This document shows positions 52,244 to 60,149 of a stretch of DNA of 64,000 bases, piece by piece (the first letter of the stretch is position 1; every line of letters begins with the position of its first letter). Location: positions 1 through 64,000 of the forward strand of contig NZ_JARKMX010000002.1 of NCBI RefSeq assembly GCF_029360705.1. Direction: 5' to 3'. The translations under genes and the position numbers were made by a program. The notes under the pieces are model-generated. The model saw only the letters and a list, made by a program, of their open reading frames with translations, was not told the origin of the DNA and ran no database searches. The DNA is from Paraflavitalea pollutisoli. GTDB lineage: Bacteria > Bacteroidota > Bacteroidia > Chitinophagales > Chitinophagaceae.

Positions 52244-52993
52244 ATGGCGATCAGGGCTGTTGTCATCGACGATGAAAGGAACAATATCGACAACCTATCT
52301 ATACTGCTGAAGAAGTTGTTTCCGGATCTTGAGATCGTGGGGGTGGCAACGAATGGTATGGATGGAGAAAAGCTGATCCTACAAGGGAAGCCAGATATTG
52401 TATTCCTGGATATCCAGATGCCGCAGAAAAACGGGTTCGAGCTGTTGACTTCTTTACCGGACCATCACTTCGAACTCATTTTTGTTACGGGCTTTGATCA
52501 GTTTGGCATTCAGGCGGTCAAGTTTTCCGCTATCGATTATTTGCTTAAACCGATCAAAGAAGACGAGTTAAAGAAGGCCGTGGAAAAAGCGATCGGCAGG
52601 ATCCTGGAGAAAAAGCAAAACAGGCAACTGGAGAACCTGCTGGCACTGCTGCAACATCAGCACCAAAAAGAGGAACATCGCATTGCGCTGCCTTCGGCCA
52701 GGGAGACGCGGTTTGTGCGGACGCAGGAGATCGTGCGCTGTGAATCTTCTAACAACTATACTACCTTTTACCTGCAGCATGGCGAGGTCATTGTCACCTC
52801 CAAGCCGATCTTTGAATATGAAGAGGTGTTGCAGGGGTATGGTTTTATACGTTGCCACCAGACACACCTGGTCAACAAACGGTTTATTAAAAGCCTGATC
52901 AAGCAGGATGGCGGTTACCTATTGCTGGAGAATGGCTCGAAGATCCCGATCTCGAAATTGAAGAAGGAGCAGGTAAAAAGGATGCTGGAGTAG
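52244..52993 (+). CDS. LytTR-family response regulator
   Basis: Protein of 249 residues: receiver domain (1-120) with D56 in IVFLDIQMP and K105-type lysine in YLLKPI, then a LytTR DNA-binding domain (about 145-245: TRFVRTQEIVRCESSNNYTTF, HQTHLVNKRFIKSLIKQDGG, SKIPISKLKKEQVKRML). It starts one base after the sensor kinase stop, so the pair is translated together. Target unknown. Confidence 0.92.
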   Translation: MAIRAVVIDDERNNIDNLSILLKKLFPDLEIVGVATNGMDGEKLILQGKPDIVFLDIQMPQKNGFELLTSLPDHHFELIFVTGFDQFGIQAVKFSAIDYLLKPIKEDELKKAVEKAIGRILEKKQNRQLENLLALLQHQHQKEEHRIALPSARETRFVRTQEIVRCESSNNYTTFYLQHGEVIVTSKPIFEYEEVLQGYGFIRCHQTHLVNKRFIKSLIKQDGGYLLLENGSKIPISKLKKEQVKRMLE

Positions 52994-53008
52994 CATTGTT
53001 GCACACCT

Positions 53009-54181
53009 CTATCTGCCGCATGCATTCTGGTCTTTTACAAGCTGCTTCTTATCGTACCAAATCCGGTATGGCTTTGGTACGATATCGTTCAAAAACCGAA
53101 CAACAGCACCAAGGCTTTCCTGGTAGTAATTTGTAACAGATACTTCTTTTGAGAAAGCGGCCGACGCCATATCGAAAACGAGTATCAGGCCGTCTAAAAT
53201 GCAATTATTCGAATAGAACCGTTCCAAACTATCCAAACCCGCTTGTTGCTCAAGCGCTGCCAATGCTTTCTTTTCCTTTTTTGTCAACGCGCGTTTAAAA
53301 TAGACAGCATCTGCCGGATAATTTTTTGCCAGGTATATGAAATCATAGGGCCCTTTTTTGACGACAATTGAATCCTGGTTGACCGAATAGGTCGTCCGTA
53401 AGTATTCAGGTTTGTCGACTTTTGACACCCAAAACCTGAATGGACCTGTATAGGGATGCAGCTTTAGTGAATCCTGTATACGCTTATTCCCGGCTTCCAA
53501 TATTGAGTCCCTCGCAATGACGGCCTGGGTGATGGCATTAACGAGCTCATCATTTTCCTTTTTTTGGATTGAATCCTTTTGATTCATGTAGTGCTGGTAT
53601 TCTTCGCAGCTGAACGACTGCATCGAATGATTAGCAAGTACTATTTGCTGCCTGGTATCTGGATTTTGGGTAACAAGGTCAATAAAAGCGGTCAACACCA
53701 TTTTATCACCATCGCGAACTAGCTTCACATTTCCTGTCAAGTATTCCCGTTTAGCATCGATGCCTCCATAATTATTAATCGCGTGCACACCGTTTGCCTT
53801 ATAGGACAGGTTGGTCATGACGATACTATCATTTATGGCAGGCAACTCAAACATCAATTGTACAGATCCACTCACATCTCCCTGCCCCCACCCTCCTTTC
53901 ACCTCAGAGCTATTCATTTCCAGGAATAGCAAATTTGAATGGGCTTTCTTCGTAACCTCCCACTTCATGATCCACCCACCGGTATATTGCGCGTCCAGCG
54001 TTGCCTCTCGTATGAAACAGGCTTTCGTAAGAGGTATTTTATATGAACTGGTTTCCCCGCGATTAAACCGGGTAAGGAATAGAGAAGTATCATTAATATT
54101 TTGAGCCATGCAAGGAGAGACAGGAAGAGTCAATATCGAAATGGTTACCGATAGTATGGTGAAAAGGCTTCTAAACAGCAT
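53009..54181 (-). CDS. Secreted protein of unknown function
   Basis: Protein of 390 residues with a signal peptide (about 1-26, SPCMA/Q). It contains beta-rich stretches (IMKWEVTKKAHSNLLFLEMN, GSVQLMFELPA) and a Lys-rich helical part (YFKRALTKKEKKALAALEQQ). I recognise no domain. It is convergent with the LytTR gene with 15 bases between stops, and is followed upstream by two or three further unknown secreted genes. Confidence 0.65.
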   Translation of the reverse strand: MLFRSLFTILSVTISILTLPVSPCMAQNINDTSLFLTRFNRGETSSYKIPLTKACFIREATLDAQYTGGWIMKWEVTKKAHSNLLFLEMNSSEVKGGWGQGDVSGSVQLMFELPAINDSIVMTNLSYKANGVHAINNYGGIDAKREYLTGNVKLVRDGDKMVLTAFIDLVTQNPDTRQQIVLANHSMQSFSCEEYQHYMNQKDSIQKKENDELVNAITQAVIARDSILEAGNKRIQDSLKLHPYTGPFRFWVSKVDKPEYLRTTYSVNQDSIVVKKGPYDFIYLAKNYPADAVYFKRALTKKEKKALAALEQQAGLDSLERFYSNNCILDGLILVFDMASAAFSKEVSVTNYYQESLGAVVRFLNDIVPKPYRIWYDKKQLVKDQNACGR

Positions 54182-54301
54182 TACGGTTTGTATTGTCAGG
54201 GGTATCCGTAAATATATTAAAGACAGCCTACCCCAAAAGTTAAAGCCCCGCCAAAAGGAAGGGCTGCTATTTTCACGCGGCTAATAGGCCAGATTTAGAA
54301 A

Positions 54302-54466
54302 TTACAAGTCAACCTTTCCCAAGGTGCATCGGTGACCGGGCGAGCGATGAGAGCCTCCTGCAGAATCGCCGCTTTTCAGCATGGTGAGCTTTACTGAAAC
54401 GGACTGAGCGCCCGAGTTTATCCCTAATACTGTGAAAAGAATCAGCAACAGATTCAACCTATTCAT
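54302..54466 (-). CDS. Short secreted peptide, truncated paralogue of the next gene upstream
   Basis: 54 codons with a signal peptide: MNRLNLLLILFTVLGINSGA then QSVSVKLTMLKSGDSAGG. Its first 38 residues match the start of the 54522-55037 protein (QSVTVKLALQVNGDSTGN), after which the two differ and this frame stops. It looks like a truncated duplicate, but the intact signal peptide and frame allow a real small secreted product. Confidence 0.45.
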   Translation of the reverse strand: MNRLNLLLILFTVLGINSGAQSVSVKLTMLKSGDSAGGSHRSPGHRCTLGKVDL

Positions 54467-54521
54467 GAGAAATTCTTTGAAAAAAGATTTTGGTGCTCGA
54501 CCAGGTCTTCACTTTTCTTCA

Positions 54522-55037
54522 CTAAGGGATAGAGAAATCGACATAATTCGACTTAAACCAAAGGTCTTCGTCCTTACCCGCGTCCGCCGGAATGGTTATG
54601 GGGAATATCCTCAATCTAACCCGATAGTTACCTTTAGTCAATGTGCAGCAGTCGATCAATTTGACATCAAAGTGAACCTGATCCCCTTTCAGCAGCCTTA
54701 CGCAAGTACAACAATTCAGAAGGCATTGATCTGGAGCCGGGTCACCGCTCGAGCATCTATCGTCTACCAGCTCATATTTCCCTTTGCTCTTTCGCTCAAT
54801 GTCTGTCGTCATCGAAAATTGGTATAAAAAACAGCGATGGGACTGAATAATTGTGGTATCCTGTACATAGTACCGCTCGAACCGGTTATTCTTAACTGTC
54901 ACGCGAAATACATGATTTCCTGTCGAATCCCCATTGACTTGTAGTGCAAGTTTAACCGTAACAGATTGCCCAGCCGCGGCAATCGTCAGCAACAAGCTGC
55001 ATAGCGTAAAAATGAGTTTATTTGTAGGTGGGGCCAT
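54522..55037 (-). CDS. Secreted protein of unknown function, 171 residues
   Basis: The ATG at 55037 (MAPPTNKLIF) is preferred because a signal peptide (LLLTIAAAG/Q) follows at once; an in-frame ATG at 55061 is possible. The mature part is a single beta-sandwich-like unit (VTVKLALQVNGDSTGNHVFRVTV, YVQDTTIIQSHRCFLYQF, DQCLLNCCTCVRLLKGDQVHFDV) with several Cys (C-LLNCCTC) that may form disulfides. Its N-terminal half is duplicated in the 54-residue frame just downstream. No domain recognised. Confidence 0.6.
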   Translation of the reverse strand: MAPPTNKLIFTLCSLLLTIAAAGQSVTVKLALQVNGDSTGNHVFRVTVKNNRFERYYVQDTTIIQSHRCFLYQFSMTTDIERKSKGKYELVDDRCSSGDPAPDQCLLNCCTCVRLLKGDQVHFDVKLIDCCTLTKGNYRVRLRIFPITIPADAGKDEDLWFKSNYVDFSIP

Positions 55038-55139
55038 AGGCGCTATATTGTTGTTACCCATTCAGCAGGTGACGCCACAATGATTATGTGTAATATTCAC
55101 CGTCCCAAGGTTGCTGGAAAGAAATCATCGAGCTTTAAC

Positions 55140-55571
55140 TTATTTTTTCCTTTTGTATACCAACACCTTATACCACATCTCTTTTGAGATAGGATTCTCC
55201 GTATCCCATTCCCTGTATAAATAAGCCCCATCGAGCCAAAACCCTTTTTTGTCTGTCATTTCTGTAGCACCTTTCAATATTACTTTGTTGTTCTCTTTGT
55301 TTTGCGTGGAAACGATCAATACCAAATCATAGTACTCGTTATTATTCTTGTCGTCAGCTGGTTTTGTATAAATACATCCTTTCTTTTTCGCAAACAAAGA
55401 CTGTGCGGTTGTGTCATAATCGGTGGTCAGGCCAACAGATTTCGCATACTTCATAAACTCATCTTTATCAGCGTTGCGTAAATGCAAGTAGGTCGTGGAG
55501 TCTATCATTTGGGCAAACGAAACCTGTCCCAATAGCATAGCTATCATCAATACCAGTAAATTCCTGTTCAT
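55140..55571 (-). CDS. Secreted protein of unknown function, 143 residues
   Basis: A signal peptide (LLGQVSFA/Q) is followed by about 120 residues: STTYLHLRNADKDEFMKYAK, a Lys/Asn-rich middle (ADDKNNNEYYDLVLIVST) and IDENTS-like ends ISKEMWYKVLVYKRKK. I recognise no domain. It is read in the same direction as the neighbouring unknown secreted genes and may be cotranscribed with them. Confidence 0.6.
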   Translation of the reverse strand: MNRNLLVLMIAMLLGQVSFAQMIDSTTYLHLRNADKDEFMKYAKSVGLTTDYDTTAQSLFAKKKGCIYTKPADDKNNNEYYDLVLIVSTQNKENNKVILKGATEMTDKKGFWLDGAYLYREWDTENPISKEMWYKVLVYKRKK

Positions 55572-55811
55572 AGATTCTTTATTTAAGCAGAACTGCCTTA
55601 TTCCCGTCAGTAATGGTAAAATTGGCTAGACATCCTGGTTAGGGTTAGCCCGTTCGCATAAATATACAGAAGTCGGGCCTGATACAAAAGAACAGATGGC
55701 AAAAGAAGCGGGGCGGGAAGAACAGGCAATCAGGTAATGATGGCGACCCTAAAATAATTGCAAATCCAGGAGGCATCCGTTTTAGGGCACAAGCTGGAAA
55801 ACAGTCCAAAA

Positions 55812-55838
55812 ACAAAAAACCCCGCCAAAAGCGGGGCT
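55812..55838 (-). terminator. Terminator of the tRNA-Ser / GIY-YIG unit
   Basis: On the minus strand CCCCGC and GCGGGG pair around CAAAA (as GCCCCGCTTTTGGCGGGG), followed by six T. It lies 14 bases after the 3' end of the broken tRNA copy A and would end the whole unit. Confidence 0.9.
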
Positions 55839-55851
55839 TATATTTTCCTGG

Positions 55852-55937
55852 CGGAGACGGCGAGATTCGAACTCGCGATACCCTTTCGAGTATACACACT
55901 TTCTCCCGACATTCGTCGGGACTCCGTCAACCACTCG
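55852..55937 (-). pseudogene. Broken tRNA-Ser copy A with hairpin in place of the anticodon arm
   Basis: The 3' part is identical to tRNA-Ser(GGA): GAAAGTGTG, variable arm, T arm and CGTCTCC with discriminator G. The 5' part keeps only TCGAGTGGTTGACGGAG of the D arm and lacks the acceptor strand. Between them TCCCGACGAATGTCGGGA replaces CACGCCTG of the anticodon arm. It cannot fold as a normal tRNA. Confidence 0.8.
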
Positions 55938-55941
55938 AATT

Positions 55942-56229
55942 CTATTCAAAATCTACTATCGCATGTTCAAACCTGCTACTAACCAGCCATTCAATGTACT
56001 TTCGGGATTTTTTCTTTTTGATGGCTTTTTCGCGAAGGATAGCCTCGGACCGGGATTTGAAGCATTCAAAATATCGCAGTCGCCAGGGGCCTTTACCCGA
56101 GGTGTATTGACTCAAGCCGTCAGTATGCTTGCTCATCCGGCAGTCGAGGTCGTCACACTGACCTATATAAAAAGAAAAGTCCTTCAGAGACTGAAGGACA
56201 TACACATAAAATTTTTCATTGTGCGCCAT
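55942..56229 (-). CDS. GIY-YIG nuclease family protein between tRNA-Ser copies
   Basis: Protein of 95 residues with a full GIY-YIG core: KFYVYVLQS (GIY position), FYIGQCDD (YIG position, Y21-I-G23), R31 in LDCRMSKH, and E62 in SRSEAILREKAIK. This is the typical length of stand-alone Bacteroidota GIY-YIG proteins. Its start is 19 bases downstream of tRNA-Ser(GGA) and its stop is 4 bases before broken copy A, in the same direction as both. The neat fit inside a tRNA-derived repeat region suggests a selfish or homing-like role, although a repair function is possible. Confidence 0.88.
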   Translation of the reverse strand: MAHNEKFYVYVLQSLKDFSFYIGQCDDLDCRMSKHTDGLSQYTSGKGPWRLRYFECFKSRSEAILREKAIKKKKSRKYIEWLVSSRFEHAIVDFE

Positions 56230-56248
56230 ACACAGATGAAATTTGAAG

Positions 56249-56335
56249 CGGAGACGGCGAGATTCGAACTCGCGATACCCTTTCGAGTATACACACTTTC
56301 CAGGCGTGCTCCTTCAACCACTCGGACACGTCTCC
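56249..56335 (-). tRNA. tRNA-Ser (anticodon GGA)
   Basis: 87 bases on the minus strand, GGAGACG at the 5' end pairing with CGTCTCC plus discriminator G; no CCA is encoded. The anticodon stem CACGC / GTGTG holds the loop CTGGAAA with anticodon GGA. A long variable arm (TATACTCGAAAGGGTATC) and the T-loop GTTCGAATC are intact. Closely like E. coli tRNA-Ser(GGA) in layout. Confidence 0.95.
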
Positions 56336-56354
56336 AATATTTAGAAAAATCAAT

Positions 56355-56436
56355 TCAAGAACTATAGTACCCTTTCGATCTTCACACTTTCTCCCGATTG
56401 CTATCGGGACTCCTTCAACCACTCGGACACGTCTCC
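56355..56436 (-). pseudogene. Broken tRNA-Ser copy C with hairpin in place of the anticodon arm
   Basis: The 5' part is identical to tRNA-Ser(GGA) for 27 bases through the D arm (GGAGACGTGTCCGAGTGG followed by TTGAAGGAG). TCCCGATAGCAATCGGGA then replaces CACGCCTG. After GAAAGTGTG the variable and T arms decay (GATCGAAAGGGTACTATAG) and the 3' acceptor strand is absent. It is the first element of the unit after the promoter at 56482-56489. Confidence 0.8.
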
Positions 56437-56481
56437 AGGTTGAAACTCCCACTCTCAGGCATGTACCTTAAAAATGGGTGG

Positions 56482-56489
56482 CAAAAATA
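56482..56489 (-). promoter_or_regulatory. -7 element upstream of the tRNA-Ser unit
   Basis: TATTTTTG on the minus strand matches the Bacteroidota -7 consensus TAnnTTTG exactly. It would start transcription near 56475, about 40 bases before broken copy C. A -33 box is unclear (TTG 16 bases upstream, TTCG about 20 bases upstream). Confidence 0.5.
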
Positions 56490-56504
56490 CAGGTTCGGCC
56501 CTTA

Positions 56505-57269
56505 TCAACCGAATATTTTTTGGGCATTTGCCGAAGTTATTTTTGCGACCTCTTCCGTCGACACCCCTTTTACCTCCGCCAACTTTTCCAATATGTATTT
56601 CAGGTAGCTGCTTTCATTCCTTTTTCCCCGGTAAGGCACGGGCGGTAAATAAGGCGCATCCGTTTCCAGCACCATCGATTCCAGCGGTATATCTACCAAC
56701 GCCTCCGGCAAACCGGATTTCTTGTACGTCAGCACCCCGCCTATCCCCAGGTAAAACCCGGCATCGATGATCCTGCGAGCCTGGTCCGTTGTACCCGTAA
56801 AACAATGAAAGATGCCGCCCAGTGCCCCTTTCTGGTGCTCGCGTACGATCGTAATACTGTCTTCCATCGATTCACGGGAATGGATAACAATAGGCAGCTT
56901 GTAATGCAAGGCCCACTCGATCTGCTGGTGAAATGCCTCTATTTGCTGTTTGTCAAAATTTCTATCCCAGTAATAATCCAGGCCAATTTCCCCTACCGCT
57001 GCAAAGCTTCTTTTACCCAGCCATTCTTCAATGATCGCCAACTCCTGCTTATAGTCTTCCTTTACAGAACAAGGGTGCAGCCCCATCATCGCTATACATT
57101 TACCAGGGTACCTACTTTCCAGCTTCAGCATGGCCTCGTGGGTCTCGCTATCGATCGCCGGCAGGTACATTTTTCCCACCCCTTCCGCTTCTGCCCTGGC
57201 TATCACCGCATCTATATCCCCCAAAAAAGCGTTTCCGTATAAATGGGTATGAGTATCAATTATTTGCAT
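56505..57269 (-). CDS. tatD: TatD-family metal-dependent hydrolase
   Basis: Protein of 254 residues with the full TatD layout: DTHTHLYG near the N-terminus, GEIGLDYYWDRN, LPIVIHSRESMEDSI, FHCFTGTTDQARRII, and LETDAPYLPPVPYRGKRNES. The metal-binding His, Glu and Asp are all present. TatD proteins are Mg-dependent 3'-5' exonucleases implicated in DNA repair. It is a stand-alone minus-strand gene just upstream of the tRNA-Ser promoter. Confidence 0.93.
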   Translation of the reverse strand: MQIIDTHTHLYGNAFLGDIDAVIARAEAEGVGKMYLPAIDSETHEAMLKLESRYPGKCIAMMGLHPCSVKEDYKQELAIIEEWLGKRSFAAVGEIGLDYYWDRNFDKQQIEAFHQQIEWALHYKLPIVIHSRESMEDSITIVREHQKGALGGIFHCFTGTTDQARRIIDAGFYLGIGGVLTYKKSGLPEALVDIPLESMVLETDAPYLPPVPYRGKRNESSYLKYILEKLAEVKGVSTEEVAKITSANAQKIFG

Positions 57270-57372
57270 TATTCCTGTTTTCGTCCCCGCAAAATTAATC
57301 GAAAGAACCTTTAAACTACCACCTCTATATCTCGTCTGAAGACGTTAAATAACAACCAACAATCCCGTTTTT

Positions 57373-58287
57373 ATGAAAATCACGCATCTGCTCCTCCAAA
57401 AGGGCGCTGCCGCTACCCTTGCCGCAGCCCTCCTGTTTACCGCCTGTAAGAAAGATAACCAGGCTGATGATCCAGGTAAAGACGACCAGGCCACCTTCGC
57501 CAAAGCCAGTACCCAGGCCGACGCAGAGTCTGACGCTGTATTTGCCGATGTATTGAGTAATGTGCTGGGTGTCAGCCCGGAAGTAGCCGTAGGCGGCACC
57601 GGCGTCTTTGCTGCCCGAAGCGCTCAGCCTTCCTCCGGCAATAAAGAGAACGGCGAAAACGATACTCCCTGCTTTGTAGCAAGTTTCACCAAACTCAATG
57701 GCACCAATGCTTTCCCGCTGCAGGTCACGATTGACTTCGGCACGGGGTGTACAGGCAAAGACGGACATACCCGTAAAGGCAAGGTAATCATCGTATACTC
57801 AGGGCATTTACTGCTGCCCGGAAGCAGCGCCACCACTACGTTTGACGGCTATTCCATCGACAGCTTCAAGGTAGAAGGCACCCATAAAGCCACCAATACC
57901 AGCACCCAGGACAAACGCAGCTTCAAGATCGAGGTGACTGGCGCCAAGCTGACCAAGCCCAATGGCAACTTCAATACCTGGGGCAGTACCAGAACCCTTA
58001 CCCAGACAGCCGGCGTATCTACTCCTCTGAACCTCAGCGATGATGTATTTGAAGTGACCGGTCAGGCTACCGGCGCCCTCCAATTGGGTAGCCAATCTTA
58101 TAGCTGGCAAGCCGATATTACCACCCCGCTGATCCGGAAATTTACCTGTCCCTTTATCCCTCAGGGCACTATCTCCATTTCCCGGGATGGGAAAATTATT
58201 GGCGTCCTGGATTTCGGAACCGGACAATGTGACCGGAAAGCAGCCCTCCAGGTTAATGGGGTGGTATTTGAAATTTCTTTGGTTTAA
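57373..58287 (+). CDS. Predicted lipoprotein of unknown function
   Basis: Protein of 304 residues with a lipoprotein signal (LLFTACKK, Cys at about 26) followed by an acidic, low-complexity linker (DNQADDPGKDDQATFAKA). The mature part (about 90-304) is beta-rich with the motifs NAFPLQVTIDFGTGCTGKDG and GVLDFGTGQCDRKAALQVNG. I recognise no domain. It should be attached to the cell surface or outer membrane. It faces the deacetylase gene with a shared terminator between stops. Confidence 0.72.
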   Translation: MKITHLLLQKGAAATLAAALLFTACKKDNQADDPGKDDQATFAKASTQADAESDAVFADVLSNVLGVSPEVAVGGTGVFAARSAQPSSGNKENGENDTPCFVASFTKLNGTNAFPLQVTIDFGTGCTGKDGHTRKGKVIIVYSGHLLLPGSSATTTFDGYSIDSFKVEGTHKATNTSTQDKRSFKIEVTGAKLTKPNGNFNTWGSTRTLTQTAGVSTPLNLSDDVFEVTGQATGALQLGSQSYSWQADITTPLIRKFTCPFIPQGTISISRDGKIIGVLDFGTGQCDRKAALQVNGVVFEISLV

Positions 58288-58333
58288 TTAAAAAATAGTA
58301 TACCTTTAGAACAGTTTTCATAGGGTACGGATT

Positions 58334-58363
58334 AAAAACGGGCCAGGGTGTCTACCCAGGCCC
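58334..58363 (-). terminator. Terminator between the lipoprotein and deacetylase genes
   Basis: GGGCC-A-GGGT and ACCC-A-GGCCC pair around GTCT; TTTTT follows on the minus strand and TTATTTT a few bases beyond on the plus strand. It can end both convergent genes. Confidence 0.6.
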
Positions 58364-58438
58364 AAATTATTTTAGCCCATTCCTCCAATTTTGGGAATCT
58401 CCCAACCGACAAATTTTCAGTCTTACAGTAGTGTTTTT

Positions 58439-59083
58439 TTACAATTGAATTGCCTCGAAGCGGTACCCTTTTTCACTAAAATATTTCAATGTATCCGGCA
58501 ACGCTTTCTGCATCCTCGGAAACGCTTTTTCACTATCGTGAAATACGATTATGCTACCCGGCTTCGAATGATTGATCACATTCAGGGAACAATTCTCCGC
58601 AGTCAACTTCGTATCGAAATCGCCGCTCAATACACCCCACATAATGACCTTAAAACTTCGGTCGGAGCTTTTATACGTCGCTGTGTCCGTAAGCACTTTC
58701 GCCTGAAACTGCGTAATCTTTCCGTATGGCGGCCGGAATAGGTTGGAGTCTATATGTCGGGCAGCCTCCAGGATGTTGTTAATGTACTGATCATTTTTTA
58801 CTTTCCACCCGTTAACGTGGTTATGGGTGTGGTTGGCCGTACGATGCCCTTCATCGAGGATACGGCGGTAGATAGCCGGCTGCTCCACCACGTTTTTACC
58901 GATGCAAAAGAAGGTGGCCTTCGCCTGGTATTGCTGTAATAAATCGAGTACAAAGGGGGTTGCGATGGGATGAGGACCATCATCGAAGGTGAGGTAGATG
59001 ACCTTATCCCGGGTAGGTATATGCCAGGTACAACGTGGATAAAGCCGTTTGAGTAACCAGGGTGTCTTTACAAAATAGAACAT
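58439..59083 (-). CDS. Polysaccharide deacetylase family (NodB) protein
   Basis: Protein of 214 residues. The NodB motifs are all present: TFDDGPHP (D34 and D35), HTHNH (H85 and H89), RPPYGK, and VFHDSEKAF. There is no clear cleavable signal peptide; a basic start (FVKTPWLLKRLYPR) may anchor it. Such enzymes remove N-acetyl groups from peptidoglycan or chitin-like glycans. It is 22 bases downstream of the ARPP-1-like gene, so the two are probably one operon. Confidence 0.88.
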   Translation of the reverse strand: MFYFVKTPWLLKRLYPRCTWHIPTRDKVIYLTFDDGPHPIATPFVLDLLQQYQAKATFFCIGKNVVEQPAIYRRILDEGHRTANHTHNHVNGWKVKNDQYINNILEAARHIDSNLFRPPYGKITQFQAKVLTDTATYKSSDRSFKVIMWGVLSGDFDTKLTAENCSLNVINHSKPGSIIVFHDSEKAFPRMQKALPDTLKYFSEKGYRFEAIQL

Positions 59084-59105
59084 GGTACCCTAAAGATAAC
59101 AAGAA

Positions 59106-60062
59106 TTATTCCCGGTATCCGGTCAGGTGGTACACCTTCTGCTCATAGCGAAAGATCTTGCCATTCTTCTTCAGGTATTGCTCCTGTTGCCGTTCATCGG
59201 TCAACACCTTGTCCATATACTTCCGTACCGTATCATCCTTTGCCACTACGGGGGCTCCCTTGATCAATGCTTCCTCGATATACCCGCGCAACAACGGTTC
59301 CAGCTCTTCCTGAAACAGGTTGTTGCCGGCAAAAATATCCGTGCCGATCACCCGGTCGCCGCTCACACATACGAAGCCCGTAATGCTGCTGTCACGTATT
59401 ATCTTTTCGTAAAAAAAACGGAAGTATTCGGTCTCCTGCAACCGGTATTTCTTATCCTGCTGGCGCGCCGTATAAGCCAGTGTGGGCGATTTTACACCAC
59501 TGCCTTCGAGCTGACCAAAGATCTCCTTCCATACCAGCACCTGGTTGCGCGAGGAGTCGAGCACCTTGCGCAGGTCCGGATTGGCGTAACCATGGTAGCC
59601 AAAGGCTTTCTCTTTATTGCTCCAGCGTCCTTCTTCCACACACATCACATCTATGTACTGGTCGCGCCTGTTGGGAGCCAGGACGGTATCTTTCGTGACC
59701 ATCCTGTCTTGCCGCCCTCCGGTGATGATCTCGCCGGAAGCTATGAATACCGCGGTATCGGAACTGTTGTTGATGCGCAAGTAATGTACATTTTCAGTAG
59801 CTGCGGTACCCCGCTCACTCACCTTTACCAATCCCCGCTTCAATGCCTGGCTCAGGGAGATGATCGGCCTGCCCGGCCCCTGCAGCATGCCTCTGGGACC
59901 TCCGGTACCGCCCCCTTTCGGGCGTATGGGAATTATCTTCAGGTTCTTGTATTGCCATACGCTGTCGTAGTCGACCGTCAGGTTGTTGTAGGTCAATTGC
60001 GCCTGTGCAGTCCATGTTGTAAGGACCAGAACCAGTATGGTGATGCCTTTGAACATATGCAA
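59106..60062 (-). CDS. Secreted ARPP-1-like domain protein
   Basis: Protein of 318 residues with a signal peptide (about 1-22, WTAQAQ). The mature part carries VKVSERGTAATENVHYLRINN, IASGEIITGGRQDRM, VLAPNRRDQYIDVMCVEEGRW and CVSGDRVIGTDIFAGNNLF, which I associate with the ARPP-1 family named from a rhodanese-phosphatase gene neighbourhood. No activity is established. It precedes the deacetylase gene by 22 bases, and faces gltX. ATG at 60056 (MFKG) is an alternative start. Confidence 0.6.
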   Translation of the reverse strand: MHMFKGITILVLVLTTWTAQAQLTYNNLTVDYDSVWQYKNLKIIPIRPKGGGTGGPRGMLQGPGRPIISLSQALKRGLVKVSERGTAATENVHYLRINNSSDTAVFIASGEIITGGRQDRMVTKDTVLAPNRRDQYIDVMCVEEGRWSNKEKAFGYHGYANPDLRKVLDSSRNQVLVWKEIFGQLEGSGVKSPTLAYTARQQDKKYRLQETEYFRFFYEKIIRDSSITGFVCVSGDRVIGTDIFAGNNLFQEELEPLLRGYIEEALIKGAPVVAKDDTVRKYMDKVLTDERQQEQYLKKNGKIFRYEQKVYHLTGYRE

Positions 60063-60135
60063 TATTAACGCCCCCTGACCTAAAATAGTACTTCTGTACC
60101 CCGCAGGTACCTCCTCCCTTCTTCGCGCTACTCCT

Positions 60136-60143
60136 TATCTTTG
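60136..60143 (+). promoter_or_regulatory. -7 element of gltX, giving an almost leaderless transcript
   Basis: TATCTTTG exactly matches the Bacteroidota -7 consensus TAnnTTTG. With the usual spacing of about 7 bases, transcription begins at or next to the ATG at 60150, so the mRNA would be nearly leaderless. No clear -33 TTTG is seen. Confidence 0.55.
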
Positions 60144-60149
60144 CCCACT

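Noticed and set aside
55645-55899. 84-codon minus-strand frame running into the tRNA copy A
   Set aside because: It reads through the tRNA remnant and the terminator and has no coding features.
55852-56436. Three functional tRNA-Ser genes
   Set aside because: Only 56249-56335 has all arms and an anticodon loop. The other two lack one acceptor strand and their anticodon arm is replaced.
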